Shown here in pieces: positions 23,481 through 35,448 of a DNA stretch of 64,000 nucleotides. Position numbers and translations under genes: made by a program. Positions within the stretch are counted from its first letter, which is position 1. The number at the start of each line of letters is the position of its first letter. The notes beneath the pieces are model-generated. The model saw only the letters and a list, made by a program, of their open reading frames with translations. It ran no database searches and was not told the DNA's origin. Source of the DNA: Aphrophora alni. Lineage: Eukaryota; Arthropoda; Insecta; Hemiptera; Aphrophoridae. The DNA is taken from assembly GCA_963513935.1 (NCBI GenBank), contig OY740770.1, positions 92,086,301-92,150,300 on the forward strand. Reading direction: 5' to 3'.

Positions 23481-26400
23481 AAGTGTCGAATGCTCTCTTT
23501 TGACTAGGGGACCCTTTTACAGGACAATCTTTTTCACGATACTGTCCTCCCTTTCCACAAATCTTCCCTACACCCGCCCTTTTATTTTCCTGGCTCTAAT
23601 GGTAGCCGTCACGATTATTTCAATATTTTATTAACATATCTAGTTTTTATTAAATACATTATCATCACCGTACTTGTTAACCTCTGCAAAAGAAAGATTG
23701 AACATTATGAACTATATTTGTCTCTATATTTTCATTAATTCTTTGAAGATTTCGGTTTTTTCACTGTAGCGTGCACTCTATGCAAACGTGTGGTTACCAC
23801 TTCTCAAAACTCTTGAAAAATTGTTTTTTCGTCATAATTTCATTTTCCCGTTACCTACAATATCCCGTGCATAACTCGTCAATTTGATATCTTTATAACC
23901 TGAAAAAAGTGAAAACTGTCTCTATGAAATATCTCCTATTGATATTCTTACAATACGCCTCAAGTCATTTTGACTAAGTTAGATAATGAGTGACAACCAC
24001 TTTACATCATCCCATTTCCCTTCTCGAGGGATTTGCACCAAATTCTAATAATTCTGTGGTTATTATTACACATTCAAAATTAAGTGAATTATCGGATATT
24101 TTTTATTATTTAGTTAATTACGAGTGTATTGTTTACAAATATTGCGAGGTAAATTTGACAGATAGACGTCACTCAAAAAATGGTTTATGTAACGAGAGTT
24201 TAATAAAAACGTAGATAACCTTATTAATACCGAGTAATACCCAAAAATATCACCATGGCAATATTTTCTAAATAATTGGACAATCAAATATTTTCTACCA
24301 ATTTAAAAAAAATACTGTTGTTTGATATTTTATTTTTAGACGCTAACCTATATTCTTTAATATATTCTGTTTTTTTTCTTCAAATTTTCAAAGGTTTTTT
24401 TCTTTCGATTTAAATGTAAATTTAAGTGTATTTGCTATATTTAACTTTGTAAACAGTCACTCATGGACTTGGATGTCCCTTATGGAAATGAAGTCTTTAT
24501 CAAGAGAGTAGTGGTGTGGGAAATTGTTATTTTACAAACGCTAACAACTGCTATGCTAACGAGGCGATATTGAGATCTTTTATACGCCTGTATAACAGGA
24601 CAGGGAGGGTTCAATTGCGGAAGTCGATTGAGGTGCTTGGGGTGAGAGACGGTTAAACTCCAGTTGACCAACGAGTGTAAAAAAGCATTGTTTATTAACA
24701 TTTTTATAGTTACAGTTTTAGTTATTTAAAAAAATATTTTAATTATTATATACAATTTTTCTGTGTTTAGGTTCCGATTATTTTTTAAAATTTTATTCAA
24801 ACAAAATAAAATACTAATTATTTCTAGTCTTTTGTCTTTTGTTTTTGGTGTCTTGCTTGAAAAAATGCGAAAAAAAGTTTCTAAAAGCATTCCCTTTCTT
24901 CTGTGGTAAGAATTGATTTTAATTGTCGTATGGCAATGTATATAATTCCCTTCTTATTCCATATTGTACAACAATAAAATTTTAAACCATGTTCAACTCC
25001 ATGTTCAACTTTTGCTACAGAATAAATAATTTTATCTTCTTTAAAAAAAATGTAAAACCTGGTGATAAGAGTGGAATTAAAAAAAAAATTCTTACATAAA
25101 TCAAAAATCTATAATTACTGTTATATAGGTCATTACAATTAGTTGTAGAAATTTATAAAAATTTTAGCAAAACTAGATGGTCAATGATCTAACTCATATG
25201 CCTTGAAAAATCATACGATAAATAATATACTTGTAATAATATAAGAAACTGTTCATTTTTCAACTATACTTACAGACCAATTTCACGAACTTGCGTCAAT
25301 ACATCTGGTTTTGAACTTAGTTAAAAAAAGTTTTTTATGACACTTGGGCGCTAAATGTTTAAAAACGGAAGTCAAAATCAATTTCAGCATTCCAAAATAC
25401 TTAACTATAACGCGTTTTTTATGAAACGGAAGAATAATATTCAGGCGATTATATATCGAGCCTATACTCACTACTGTTTCTAAAACAATTGAACTAAAAT
25501 CGATAAATTCCTTAAGAACCATACACAAGTTTCAAATATTGAGAAATATCAGCTTTTCTTGTTTTCATTCTCTAACTTTTATGATTTTGGTAAGAGAATC
25601 TACCATTTCCCTATACTTTAGAATTTCAATTCAATCGGAAATCCTTTTCTTGAAATAATGTACGGAAAACATATCATAAATTGGAAAATCGCAAAGTACA
25701 AATAATCTTCAATTCGGTAATGGTATACTTGGGTTCTTAAGGGTTTAAAATTTAAAGACCGATGAAAAAAGTGCTATAAAAATTTCGGCACAATACTTTT
25801 AATACTATGTAATTGACACGATACTTTGAAATTCTTCCATAATGATACCCAATGGCAGTGATTAAAATTTCATTACATTATAATCAATTGATTTCTGACC
25901 AAATGAAAGAAACCTTACCACTTTCCTCAACAATCACTTTACTAGCAACAAGTTCACGTTGTGATGACGAACCAAGTAATTTTGTGTATATGTGATAACT
26001 GAGGATATTTATTGATTTAGTCATTGGAACGTCTTCTTGTTATTAATAAATTGTTTGTTGCCTGTTTTGTTTCATTTGGTGATTAAAGGTTCCACAAATC
26101 AATTGTTGTTCTTTTCAAGTGGACACTATTCTTCAAATAAACAATGTTTATGATATGAAGAATAATGTGAACCAAAGAAATAGAGAAATCAACATTTTAC
26201 ATTTATCAAATAGGTTAACTTTCAGCTTCTTTACAGGAATACCCTAATGGCTATATAATAATAGAGGAAACGTAATAAACATAATCCAAAATTTTGAAAA
26301 ATTTTATTATTTTTTTATTCTTCTTAATTTTCAAAAACGAAAATAAAATAATCATTCCAAATAGTAATAATATATTGAAATATTTCAAAAACAAATGATT

Positions 26401-26560
26401 AAAAAGCAACGGTGTGTAAACGTAATAAGGCAAGATATAAAACAGAATCAAATAAAACCAACCATTTCTTAATCTAATTAAAAGTTTAATAATATTTCGC
26501 TTTATTTTTAAAAGTAAAATGTTGTATACAAAAATAAATTTACCGACAGAGCTCCAGTGA
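23481..26560. other. AT-rich non-coding stretch
   Basis: No supported gene. The patch at 24.47-24.68 kb is richer in GC (GGACAGGGAGGG, GGTGCTTGGGGTGAGAG) and keeps a minus-strand frame open. No family was recognised and no splice signals stand out. Confidence 0.5.
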
Positions 26561-26561
26561 A

Positions 26562-26900
26562 ACAAAATTTTAAAAAGAACAGTTAAAGCAGCGATGAAAC
26601 TAAATATAAAACGGAAATAGAAGCTTCAAGAAAATCTTAATTATTAAGTCGACGCTGTTTGGAGAACTCTGAAATCCCGAGTAATTTGTTGAGATAACTC
26701 AATGAACTGTATTTCCTTAAATCTAGAAAAGTTTTTATACTAAACAATAAAACTCGTTACAATTTCTAAACTTAAAATCAGACGGTTCAGGAAGCAATTC
26801 GTTTTCATGATTTAAACTCTATTCATGTTGTCGTAGTCATAATATAATCGCGTCGAAAATTTACTACAAATTAAAATCTCTTGACATCTTGTTTCCAAAG
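26562..26900 (+). repeat. Dispersed repeat family 2, copy a
   Basis: Contains AAAAAGAACAGTTAAAGCAG, AAACTAAATATAAA, GAAGCTTC, AATTATTA, CGACGCTGTTTGGAGAACTC and GAGTAATTTGTTGAGATAAC. The same series occurs at 30468-30620 with few differences, and in weaker form at 29022-29330. Similarity to the latter continues downstream (AACTCAATGAA, TAAACAATAAAAC against TAAGTAATAAAAC). No coding capacity is seen. Confidence 0.75.
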
Positions 26901-28590
26901 TGTTATTTTTAATTAAATATTAAGGAAAATATTTTGGTTGTACAAAAATTTCAATATAGCGTGAATTTTGTGATCAATAAAATTGATATTCCTTATGTGT
27001 AAAACATGTATTCATGACATGATTTGGATTTTGGAAAACCAAGTCAACGGAAGTGTAGGCCCTATATTTAAGAAATATTTTATTGATTTCCTAATTTTGT
27101 GAAAATTCTAATACATGATGTATGTACTTTTTATTTCGAACTCAAATTGAGAAACACATTTCATTTTAAGTCACATACTCTTCATGAATACATCAAAATT
27201 AACTTCTCAGAAAGCACTAGCTGCAAATATTCCAACAATAGTCGACCAATAATCTTAATTTTGTTTTATTGTATGATTGAATTACACTTGTGATTGGAGA
27301 TACAAATTTGATTTGAAGAATAATGACAGTAGATTATTTGTGTTCATGTACCCTCAGATTTTAGCAATCTTATAGAAAATCAATATAAAGCAATAATAAC
27401 ATTGTGGTTTAATGAACGCCAAATTACCAACGATCTCTGCAATTCTAAGGTAATAATAAAATTATTTATATTGGAAGGGAGAAATACGGAACGAAACAGA
27501 AAAACAATAGTTAAAATGTACTATTCTCTATTAGACGAGGAAAACATTACAAATGACCCCAAGGTGTAGAATTTAGGTTGAGTGGTAGAACAAAGGGCTT
27601 TAAACAATGAACAGAAGAGAAAAGAGGTTATACAAATGTTTGGTGAAACAAGTAATTATAGTGAAATTACAAAGTGTTTAATTAAATTAATCCAAGAGGT
27701 GCTTGTTTTCTCATAAACGTTTTAGTCGCATATAATTATAATATTGCTATGTGTAAAGGCTTTATATTTAGTTCGATAAATGTAATGTTTTTCATATCAT
27801 TTAAAATGTTGTAAGTGTAAAATTTTATAATATTATTTTTAATGATATGTCAAAGCATATTGGGCACATACTCATTCTTGGGGTCAGCTATATTACAAAT
27901 ATCTCTCATTGATAGGTGAAGGACAGACAGACAGTCATACCTCGGAAAACAGTACAAGTACATTCCTAGATTCTCAAAACATCGAGAACAATAGAAAATT
28001 TTCCCTCCATAATGTTAACTTCATTTTCTTACATATTTCGTAGTGTGGAGTTAGGTTTGTATAAAAAAAATCGATGTTTTTTTCTGAATCCAAAACAAGA
28101 GGACCAATTTTGATAATTTGATATGTGCACATATTTTAGTCATATCTAGAAACTTTTTATCAACATTTTAAGGCCAAAATACAATTTCGATTTTCTCAGT
28201 ACCGGTTCTAATGATTTTTATGCAGCCTCTAAGGATCTCCCCCCCCCCATTTACCCCTTTGTGAGCTAATGGTAAAAAATCGGGCGTGTGGTAGTTTATA
28301 AAAGACGAAATTTGTTTAAATATACCCGACCGATTTGTTGAAATTTGGTGAATTATGAAGATTCATACCCATAACCAGTTTGGAAAATTGCACATTTAAG
28401 AAAATTACCACTCAGGGAGAATTATCATAAAAATAAATAAACCTTGACCGCAGTTGTTTAAAACTCAGAAAAGGTTAGTTAATGGTGAGTTGTTTATGGC
28501 AGCTGCTTAGGAAACTTGTTATCTGGTTAAATTTGTAATATATTTCAACATTTATTAATTTTATTTTTATTATTTATAAAAATAAATACT
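26901..28590. other. AT-rich non-coding stretch
   Basis: No gene supported. Contains GGACAGACAGACAGTCAT near 27.92 kb and a ten-C run at 28239-28248. Confidence 0.5.
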
Positions 28591-28594
28591 TCAG

Positions 28595-28712
28595 AATGAT
28601 TAAATAAAGCAATAAATCTAAAGTTTCAAAATTATTTTAATAATATAAATGAGCTACAATTGTTTCGCCATGCGGCATCATCCGGCAACATAAGTTGAAA
28701 CTTTAATTTTTT
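28595..28712 (-). repeat. Inverted-repeat element with GATG...GCGAAAC core, copy a
   Basis: Arms TAAAGTTTCAA (near 28619) and TTGAAACTTTA (near 28696) enclose a core. Read on the minus strand, the core is TTGCCGGATGATGCCGCA, then TGGCGAAACAATTGTAGC. The core aligns base for base over most of its length with the element at 57155-57282, TTGCCTGACGATGCCTAA then CGGCGAAACAGCTGTAGC. The left flank also resembles the arm of the palindrome at 40.4 kb. No open frame; probably a non-autonomous mobile element. Confidence 0.6.
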
Positions 28713-29021
28713 CATCCCCTAAAATGCGTTTCCGTTTTTAAAGACATTGACATCTTTTGAAGAGATAGCGTTGAATATTAATTTTGATGAGTATTTGCTT
28801 TTGGGAAATGAGTGTCTGAAGTTGTATTAATATAGCTATTAACTTTAAACTTATTAACAGGTATAAAATATTTGGCCTTGTGTCGACACAAGGATATATA
28901 TATTTAAACAGTATTCATAGTTAAATCAAGTAAAATGAATATGATTGACATACTATTCAAAAGATATTTTCTAGTAAATATATTTGAGAATATTCTATTA
29001 TAATGAAATGTTACCTCAAAA
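28713..29021. other. AT-rich non-coding stretch
   Basis: Nothing recognised. Confidence 0.5.
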
Positions 29022-29330
29022 GAATATCTTGAAGAAGCTAAATATAAAACAAAATACGATGATCAGTTAAATCGTAATTATTAAAAGAACGTAGCTCTTC
29101 ATTTACAGGACTCTGAAAAGCCCGATAATTTCTCGTCGTAACTCAATGAAATGTAGGACTTTTTACAATCTATATGAACTTTTTTATTCTAAGTAATAAA
29201 ACGTTCTATGATTTTTTAAACTAAAAATCAAACAGTTTACTATGTACTAATATTCATATTTTAATGTACAAAAATTATGCTCTTATAACAATCGTATTAA
29301 AAATCGGTCCCAAATTCTCTAAGTTTTAGA
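29022..29330 (+). repeat. Dispersed repeat family 2, copy b (most diverged)
   Basis: Blocks GAAGCTAAATATAAA, AATTATTAAAAGAACG, AGGACTCTGAAAAGCCCG, TAATTTCTCGTCGTAACTC and AATGAAATGTAG line up in order with 26562-26780 and 30468-30620. Confidence 0.6.
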
Positions 29331-29474
29331 TTTCAAAAGTAACCTAATGTCTTCTTACGAATTAATTTTTAATGAAACTAATGTGATGATGCAAACAATT
29401 TCAATACCTATTTTCGAATGGTTCTAACTTTAGTCATTTTTATATTATTTTTTCCATGTAATTTATTTCCTTGT

Positions 29475-29680
29475 CTAAAGGCAAAAAACAACCTCTCGGT
29501 CATCATTGTCTTATAAACAAAAAATAAACTAAAAAAAATACATAAAATTAAAACTTCCGAATAATCTAATTAGCGTCATGATTAGAAAAGAACAAAAGTT
29601 AACAAAAGACACTAGTTAGGGAAGATGAAAGAGAGGGAGCTGACACAAGAATAGATGAAAGAAGGTGTTAAATAAGTGTT
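29475..29680 (+). repeat. Dispersed repeat family 1, copy b
   Basis: Colinear with 14380-14560: AAAGGCA, CTCTCGGTCATCATTGTC, TTATAAAC, GGAAGATGAAAGAGAGGG and GCTGACACA. It is interrupted by A-rich filler and has no open frame. Confidence 0.55.
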
Positions 29681-30467
29681 CCAATGTGGGTGCATTATCT
29701 TAAAAACGTGTTTTCCAATTTACTCAATATTTTAAAGTTTTTAAGGCCGGGTGAGGAGGGGAGGAGATTATCACAAAACATACGATAATTTGATGTTGGA
29801 CACAATCGTTTTAATGTTCGTGGTATTAAAAGAGGATGGTAAAAGGTAATAACAAGAATTCGAATGAGTAGAAATTTGGTGTGAAATGTTCAACGGATTG
29901 ATAAAATTTAAGTCAAATTTCACTTTTCTATTGTGGGTAAAAAGAGATTATATAAAGAAATTTATGAAATTAATCCTCCTTTTTCACGAAACTCATAATA
30001 TGTCATGTACTTTGGTGTACTGAGTACCTATTTCAACTTTAATAAAATTTATTTTTATAGAAAATTCGAATAATGAATTTGAGCATTATTATTGTTCGAA
30101 ACAGCAAATTAAAATTTAAGTATATGCAAATTAAACAAAGTTCTGCGAATAACTTGATACCATTTTACGCTAACACTGAATTTCTGTTGAGGAGATAAAT
30201 CAGTAATAAACCAACTATTTTTAAACAGTATAAAATTTCTGTATTACTAAAGCTAATCTTTAAAATAACGGGAATGCAAAATGTGTATTATTACCTTTAA
30301 TAACTAGAAAACTTTAACAATTCACTACAATATAGAAATTCCACATTAATTAAAAAACAGCAAATTAAGGATAAAGAGGAGTTAAACAAATTTTTGCTGA
30401 ATCAGGTAATGGGAAATGAATGTATAGACGATTTAATCTAAATTAAGTCACACACTTTGATCTAAAA
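29681..30467. other. AT-rich non-coding stretch
   Basis: No gene supported. The stretch before copy c of repeat family 2 loosely resembles 27.60-27.69 kb, so the repeated unit may be longer than marked. Confidence 0.45.
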
Positions 30468-30620
30468 TTGAAAAAGAACAGTTAAAGCAGTGAAGAAACT
30501 AAATATAAATCGGAAAAAGAAGCTTCTTGAAAATATTAATTATTATAAAACGACGCTGTTTGCAGAACTCTGAAAACGCGAGTAATTTGTTGATATAACT
30601 CAATGTCCTGTTGATTATTC
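30468..30620 (+). repeat. Dispersed repeat family 2, copy c
   Basis: Close match to 26562-26710: AAAAAGAACAGTTAAAGCAG, CTAAATATAAATCGGAAA, AGAAGCTTCTTGAAAAT, CGACGCTGTTTGCAGAACTC, GAGTAATTTGTTGATATAAC, AATGTCCTGT. Confidence 0.75.
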
Positions 30621-30689
30621 AATGAAATAAATAAAGTGTATTTGAATTGGTCGTCTCATCAGTTTTTAGATTTAGTGCAAATGCCATGA

Positions 30690-30692
<3 letters not shown>

Positions 30693-30733
<41 letters not shown>
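30693..30733. repeat. Poly(T) run of about 41 bases
   Basis: An uninterrupted T homopolymer followed by CAGATGATG. It may be the poly(A) tail of a minus-strand retroelement lying to the right, but none was recognised there. The TTTCAG ending also resembles a splice acceptor, though no exon follows. Confidence 0.9.
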
Positions 30734-31900
30734 CAGATGATGTTAGAATATAAAAAAATGAAATCCTGAAATTAATTTTTGAAAAATGGTAAAGCCATCT
30801 TGTATTATGAAGCCTGGGAAGAATATTATATATAAGTCATAGCTATTTCTCCCTTTTATGTAATAAATAGAAAAAATTATAGTTTATTGAAGTGAAATCA
30901 ATAGTTCCAACGATATTATTTGGATTGGAATGTATATTGATTCAAGTTATATCTGCATTTATTGCTTGCAATAACTTACCTTTTGTAATAAATTATCTCA
31001 CATAAAATATTTGCATAAAGAACAAAGCACGAAGCAATATTTCATACGTTTTATTCTGAAGTGTACTTCTCAAAGCCTGTGAGTCAAAGCCCCAGTTAAA
31101 CCATAAAATCCTCACATACATTACAATAGAAAAAGGAAAGTAGAGACCACCCAGAGAATAACGACGGAACTACCTGTAGTACGTAATCCTCCTAAAATAC
31201 AACTTAACATTTTATTTATTAACCGTTTTTGTTGACACGTATTATACTATTTAGTTTTTTTAGACACTGAATTTAATTTGTCAAATTTTACGTAATAATT
31301 GACTTTGTTCATGTTTTAAAACAGGTTAGTCAAAATTAGTTTGAAAATATGTCAATCGATTCAGAGAAACAAAATTAATCACCTAACATACAAAGGATGT
31401 ATGGACACGATTGAGATTTTAAAATTGTTGTCTGATATTTTTTTTATTACCTTTTTGATTTTAATTAGATAATGTTTAATTATAATTTTGTAAATTGAAA
31501 TGTCACAAAACAATTTCTGGAAGAACATTTTCATCATATATAGATGTAATGAAATTGAAGTTTTATTAGTGTAGAATGTTTCTCTCTATACATTTACTTT
31601 AATTAATTTAGGTTTTATGGAAATTAATTTAAATTCTCCTTGTTCTTTAGTACACTCGCTTAAACTGTGATACTGTGAAATTGAACTTATGTTTTTGTTA
31701 ATACATTTTTGTTTAAGTTATTGTTTTGTGGAGGTAAAAGCCAGTGTTTTAGTGTACCGGAGTTTTAAAAATAAAATAAAAGTGGTGTGAAAGAAATTTT
31801 TATAATGGAATGTTATTACGTTTAATTCTTATTTTTATAGAAAGTTTCTTTTTATTTCTATACTTTTTTTTGCTTTTTAGGTTTATTGAAAAAAGGTGGT
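30734..31900. other. AT-rich non-coding stretch
   Basis: Nothing recognised; no exon or transposon protein. Confidence 0.5.
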
Positions 31901-31907
31901 TTGGGAT

Positions 31908-31910
31908 ATA

Positions 31911-31973
<63 letters not shown>

Positions 31974-31974
31974 T
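31908..31974. repeat. (TA)n/(CATA)n microsatellite at the duplication border
   Basis: Imperfect TA/ATAC repeat directly left of the 1.51-kb tandem duplication. A short TA run also sits at the junction between the two copies (33472-33484). Confidence 0.95.
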
Positions 31975-33481
31975 ATAACAATGAAGTTGTTATATATAAT
32001 TATTTTTTTTAAAAGTCACACGTTGGTGAGCCAAATATAACAATGGAAGTTTGTTATATGTACTTATTTATTTGCAACACTACTAAAAAGGAACAACTTA
32101 TGATTATTACTCATAAACAACACCGTTTACCTGGATAAAACAATCTCTTTCTTTTAATTTTTTAAAAGAACAAAATTACAATAGCAATAAACATATACAT
32201 GGAATTTATACTTACTTATCTAGAAAACATTTACTCTCCATTCATTCCTTAAGATTAATTTATTTATCATAGACAATTTTTAAAATTACAAATTTACTTT
32301 ATTTTAACTCTTGTTAAAATCTTCAAATTATCAGTTCCTTTTAGTTTAATATTTTTCTTTACAATTTTATTTAAGACTTTAAATTATTATTAACATTGAT
32401 CATCTTTTTATTTAATCTCGGCTAGCTCAGTTCTTTACAATTAATTTAAAAAAAACAACAAAATCTTAATCTCGGGTCTTGGGTTTTTTGAATGGCTCAA
32501 TCGAAAGTGAAATCAATTCTAGGTGAATTTAATAATTAACAATTAATTGGTTTTGTACTTATCAAATCTGCTGGTCCTTCTTGCTCGGTCAGTTAGCACT
32601 TTACACTCCACCTAACTTTAATTTATCCTTTTATTAAACAAAAAAAACACAAAACACCACACTGCTTAAACACTTTCCGTTGGTATTTAACGTTGTCTCT
32701 CTTTCCCAGATGCCGTTCCAAATAGGCCTCTCCTTCCTCGAAATCGTCCCAAAATCTGTCTCTCCTTCCTTGTAGTCGTTCCAAAATTACAGCGCCTGTT
32801 CTACGATGATTGGTCCCTCCTTCCTCTGGTGAATTTAAACTCCTTTTCCAAATCTGTCTTTTTGTTAAGAACTCCACAAACTCCAAATCTAATTTCCTTT
32901 ACTAATTCAAACTTTCTTTACTTCAATTCAACTTTACTTTCAACTTATCAAAAACCTTTAAATATAACGAGACTTCCTGTCCCTTACTCGCTGAAAAGAA
33001 AAACTATTCTTTTGTACACAGCGCACTCTTGCTGTGTACGCGACCTTCCGTCGTGGCGACTCTGGTAAGACTCTCCTAACAAACTATTTTCTAATGTTCC
33101 TTCTCTAAAACACTGTTTTTCGCGCCCTGTTCGCTGATTTGTCGATTTCTACCAACTTTCTCTGCTTACGACTTCCGCAATTCCTACTGGTTGTTTTTGA
33201 ATTCTGCCGTTGTGTTTTTTAAGTTTGGAGCGTCTCCGATTGGCCGACCTACTTTCTACTTGCGTTTTTCTAAAATACCGTTATAATGCTGCTTTCCCTT
33301 GATTTCTCTTTTTTTTCTAGTAAAAACTCTGCTACCCTAAGAATTCCGTTATGTACACACGTGTTGGCCTCAAGGTTCTTGAAATCTTAGTGTTATTGTA
33401 GCCTAGCACGTACAATTTTTATTACAGGCGGCATCTGCCGTTTTCTCTTCATTTGTTTCTTAACATGGTGCTATATATATA
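31971..33481 (+). repeat. 1.51-kb direct tandem duplication, copy 1 (LTR-like unit)
   Basis: Begins TATTATAACAATGAAGTTG and ends TTAACATGGTGCTATAT. It is repeated at an offset of 1510-1511 bp. A subregion, 31988-33465 (1478 bp), has the ends TGTTA...TAACA and is followed by TGGTGC, the form of an LTR with TG/CA ends and a tRNA primer-binding start. On the plus strand TAAATATAAC (32959-32968) could be a TATA box, followed by a 9-bp stem hairpin and a splice-donor-like CTGGTAAGA at 33062-33070. On the minus strand 32691-32788 holds three imperfect 33-bp repeats that keep an 87-codon frame open (32623-32886). No gag, pol or integrase is present and no target-site duplication was found, so LTR is a hypothesis. 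A Penelope-type terminal repeat or a plain duplication is possible. Confidence 0.6.
33014..33039 (+). other. 9-bp perfect stem hairpin downstream of a TATA-like box
   Basis: GTACACAGC and GCTGTGTAC flank the loop GCACTCTT. The hairpin lies about 50 bases after the TATA-like TAAATATAAC and about 25 bases before the donor-like GGTAAGA, so it would fall in the leader of any transcript started there. The same hairpin is at 34524-34549 in copy 2. Confidence 0.7.
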
Positions 33482-34987
33482 TATTATAACAATGAAGTTG
33501 TTATATATAATTTTTTTTTTAAAAGTCACACGTTGGTGAGCCAAATATAACAATGGAAGTTTGTTATATGTACTTATTTATTTGCAACACTACTAAAAAG
33601 GAACAACTTATGATTATTACTCATAAACAACACCGTTTACCTGGATAAAACAATCTCTTTCTTTTAATTTTTTAAAAGAACAAAATTACAATAGCAATAA
33701 ACATATACATGGAATTTATACTTACTTATCTAGAAAACATTTACTCTCCATTCATTCCTTAAGATTAATTTATTTATCATAGACAATTTTTAAAATTACA
33801 AATTTACTTTATTTTAACTCTTGTTAAAATCTTCAAATTATCAGTTCCTTTTAGTTTAATATTTTTCTTTACAATTTTATTTAAGACTTTAAATTATTAT
33901 TAACATTGATCATCTTTTTATTTAATCTCGGCTAGCTCAGTTCTTTACAATTAATTTAAAAAAAACAACAAAATCTTAATCTCGGGTCTTGGGTTTTTTG
34001 AATGGCTCAATCGAAAGTGAAATCAATTCTAGGTGAATTTAATAATTAACAATTAATTGGTTTTGTACTTATCAAATCTGCTGGTCCTTCTTGCTCGGTC
34101 AGTTAGCACTTTACACTCCACCTAACTTTAATTTATCCTTTTATTAAACAAAAAAAACACAAAACACCACACTGCTTAAACACTTTCCGTTGGTATTTAA
34201 CGTTGTCTCTCTTTCCCAGATGCCGTTCCAAATAGGCCTCTCCTTCCTCGAAATCGTCCCAAAATCTGTCTCTCCTTCCTTGTAGTCGTTCCAAAATTAC
34301 AGCGCCTGTTCTACGATGATTGGTCCCTCCTTCCTCTGGTGAATTTAAACTCCTTTTCCAAATCTGTCTTTTTGTTAAGAACTCCACAAACTCCAAATCT
34401 AATTTCCTTTACTAATTCATACTTTTTTTACTTCAATTCAACTTTACTTTCAACATATCAAAAACCTTTAAATATAACGAGACTTCCTGTCCCTTACTCG
34501 CTGAAAAGAAAAACTATTCTTTTGTACACAGCGCACTCTTGCTGTGTACGCGACCTTCCGTCGTGGCGACTCTGGTAAGACTCTCCTAACAAACTATTTT
34601 CTAATGTTCCTTCTCTAAAACACTGTTTTTCGCGCCCTGTTCGCTGATTTGTCGATTTCTACCAACTTTCTCTGCTTACGACTTCCGCAATTCCTACTGG
34701 TTGTTTTTGAATTCTGCCGTTGTGTTTTTTAAGTTTGGAGCGTCTCCGATTGGCCGACCTACTTTCTACTTGCGTTTTTCTAAAATACCGTTATAATGCT
34801 GCTTTCCCTTGATTTCTCTTTTTTTTCTAGTAAAAACTCTGCTACCCTAAGAATTCCGTTATGTACACACGTGTTGGCCTCAAGGTTCTTGAAATCTTAG
34901 TGTTATTGTAGCCTAGCACGTACAATTTTTATTACAGGCGGCATCTGCCGTTTTCTCTTCATTTGTTTCTTAACATGGTGCTATATT
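33482..34987 (+). repeat. 1.51-kb direct tandem duplication, copy 2 (LTR-like unit)
   Basis: Nearly identical to copy 1. Differences seen by eye are few: one base in the T run after TTATATATAA, AATTCATACTTTTTTTAC against AATTCAAACTTTCTTTAC near 34416-34430, and CAACATATC against CAACTTATC near 34453. The LTR-like core is 33499-34975. Past the copy the sequence departs at TGGTGCTATATTTATTA. Confidence 0.97.
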
Positions 34988-35240
34988 TATTATTTTATTC
35001 AAGTTATATTTTAATTAATTTATTTTTAGATTTCATGATTGATGATTTTATTTAGTTTAATTTAATTGATATCATGATATCGTTACAATATATATATATA
35101 TCCTTCGATATTATGAAATTGAACTTCTGTTATTGTGGAATGTCTTTTATATAATGTGTCCATAAAGTCGAAGTGGTGATTGTAAATTAAGTATTTACAA
35201 AAGTATACATGAAACTTGAACAAAATGAAAGTAGAAAAAT
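34988..35240. other. AT-rich spacer
   Basis: Between the tandem duplication and the inverted transposase tails; a short TA run lies at about 35089-35100. Nothing else seen. Confidence 0.5.
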
Positions 35241-35244
35241 ATTT

Positions 35245-35405
35245 TCTTATTAATCTGAGTTTAATGCGTGCCTCGTGAGTAGATCTGCAAATGTCCAAGA
35301 GATATTCTAGAGCTTCCCACACTCGAACTTGTACATCTGAAGTTATTATTGCAACTGATTCTTGAATTCATTGACGTAAACGGTCGATGTTCCTAATCCT
35401 TTCGT
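35245..35405 (-). pseudogene. Mariner/Tc1-like transposase, C-terminal fragment, minus copy
   Basis: Minus-strand reading gives NERIRNIDRLRQ, an in-frame stop, IQESVAIITSD, RVWEALEYLLDICRSTHEAR. This matches the extreme C-terminus of insect mariner-like transposases, whose usual pattern is a short helix region followed by a WEELEYRLDICR-type motif. All catalytic residues lie upstream of this fragment and are absent. It faces away from the related plus-strand fragment starting at 35457; the two are clearly related but diverged. Confidence 0.75.
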
Positions 35406-35448
35406 TGTCTACAATTCCAATAATAAATAAATGTACATGGATGACAAA

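Noticed and set aside
24480..24701. Minus-strand 73-codon ORF in a GC-raised patch
   Set aside because: No family resemblance, no splice signals and no supporting context.
31810..32040. Plus-strand 76-codon ORF rich in Ile and Tyr
   Set aside because: Runs through the TA microsatellite; low-complexity artefact.
31988..34975. Complete LTR retrotransposon
   Set aside because: No internal coding region and no target-site duplication; only the LTR-like ends and a TGGTGC after them support the idea, so it is reported as a duplication with LTR-like features.
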